Below are positions 23,209-23,612 of a stretch of 23,612 bases of DNA, one piece after another. The notes beneath the pieces were generated by a model. The model searched no databases and was not told the DNA's origin. It worked only from the letters and a program-made list of their open reading frames with translations. This DNA comes from JAGOEX01 sp964630905 (GTDB lineage Bacteria > UBP6 > UBA1177): positions 1 through 23,612 of the forward strand of contig CAZVWR010000053.1 of the NCBI GenBank assembly GCA_964630905.1, in the 5' to 3' direction. Numbering within the stretch: position 1 is the first letter of the stretch; each line of letters opens with the position of its first letter. A program made the position numbers and the translations under genes.

Positions 23209-23612
23209 TTATTCTGGATTCTGATCACAAACAGCACCATTTTTTGTATAGCCTTCGTTGCAGTCCCATTCACAATCAGCTGCTGTTGGCCAAGCTGTAC
23301 CGTTCCATGTTATTTCAACCTGAGCCGGAGTAGCTGTTGCATTATCAGGAGCATTGTCAACACAGTCAACCATTTTTGTATTGCTTACGCATGCTGTGTC
23401 TTCAAGGTGATATGTTGCAACACAGGCACATTCTTCAACACCGTCAAGATTTGCGTCTGTGCAAACTGTCTTGTTCGCTTCATCGCAGGGATTTGTAGGA
23501 AGACAAGGATCTACATAAGGATCGTCGTCTGTTGTATCTTCATCAATGATATCTTCGTCAACAACATCTTCGTCAACGATATCTTCATCTGGTGCGCCTT
23601 CATCACATTTTC
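23209..23612 (-). CDS. Cys-rich surface protein, C-terminal fragment (partial)
   Basis: The minus-strand frame is open from the window edge to a TAA at 23209-23211, 134 residues. It begins KCDEGAPDED and continues with an acidic repeat (DEDIVDEDVVDEDIIDED), the same kind of stalk as in the FG-GAP lipoprotein. An EGF-like Cys stretch follows (CLPTNPCDEANKTVC, ECACVATYHLEDTAC). The fragment ends with a module containing ITWNGTAWP, CEWDC, NEGYTKNGAVC. That module matches the central module of the DUF1566 lipoprotein at 13446-14594. It is probably a lipoprotein whose N-terminus lies outside the window. An intrinsic terminator follows directly. Confidence 0.85.
   Translation of the reverse strand, partial: KCDEGAPDEDIVDEDVVDEDIIDEDTTDDDPYVDPCLPTNPCDEANKTVCTDANLDGVEECACVATYHLEDTACVSNTKMVDCVDNAPDNATATPAQVEITWNGTAWPTAADCEWDCNEGYTKNGAVCDQNPE
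23521..23591 (-). repeat. Short tandem repeat coding for an acidic DED-(I/V)-(I/V/D) stalk
   Basis: About four in-frame copies of a 12-15 base unit (plus strand ATCTTCGTCAAC and variants) encode D-E-D-I/V-V/I-D blocks. Confidence 0.7.

Overview
The window looks like a chromosomal segment from a Gram-negative (diderm), AT-leaning, probably anaerobic bacterium. The diderm call rests on six or more lipobox or signal-peptide proteins, an outer-membrane barrel-like protein ending in Phe, a MacAB-type exporter and a LapA/LapB pair. Lineage is inference: FG-GAP lipoproteins, DUF1566 (Lcl C-terminal-like) lipoproteins, Cys-rich 'Dickkopf-like' lipoproteins and (G-D/N-S/T)n stalks together recall uncultured Myxococcota-like or other former deltaproteobacterial lineages. 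I see no rRNA, tRNA, IS element or CRISPR array.

Layout. 1-995 (+): end of a membrane-bound [NiFe]-hydrogenase-like/complex I-like operon. It holds a large-subunit C-terminus without the nickel cysteines and a ferredoxin fused to a NuoB-like subunit. 1010-6557 (-): a tight four-gene operon of M16 peptidase, membrane-fusion protein, FtsX-type permease and LolD/MacB-type ATPase. 6684-7667 (-): a lipoprotein with a 30-unit GDS/GDT tripeptide stalk. 7905-9197 (-): MTA/SAH deaminase-type amidohydrolase. 9370-11309 (+): an Nfu-type Fe-S carrier, nadA and thiG, behind a good sigma70-like promoter.

11437-13297 (+): a conspicuously AT-rich two-gene cassette. One gene encodes a PIN nuclease-GNAT acetyltransferase-PUA/EVE-like protein and the other an ASCH-domain protein. 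It has its own candidate promoter and palindrome, and is the best candidate for an undescribed RNA-directed system. 13446-14594 (+): DUF1566 lipoprotein. 14644-15258 (+): 3-methyladenine DNA glycosylase, overlapping tail-to-tail with an outer-membrane barrel-like protein (15236-16015, -). 16091-17608 (-): FG-GAP lipoprotein, divergent from ribE (17720-18349, +); the two promoters appear to share one palindromic -35 hexamer.

18422-21523 (+): lapA, lapB, a Cys-rich lipoprotein and a thioredoxin-like lipoprotein, packed as one operon. 21520-23085 (-): a protein that reads as a decayed TaqI/Eco57I-type adenine methyltransferase, with catalytic motifs lost but the recognition domain kept. 23209-23612 (-): the C-terminus of another Cys-rich surface protein, followed by an intrinsic terminator.

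Themes. Much of the window serves the cell envelope (LPS control, export, lipoproteins). A small biosynthetic core (NAD, thiamine, riboflavin, MTA/SAH salvage) and one likely acquired RNA-targeting cassette are embedded in it. No intergenic stretch exceeds about 300 bases; the largest (7668-7904) shows no convincing element.
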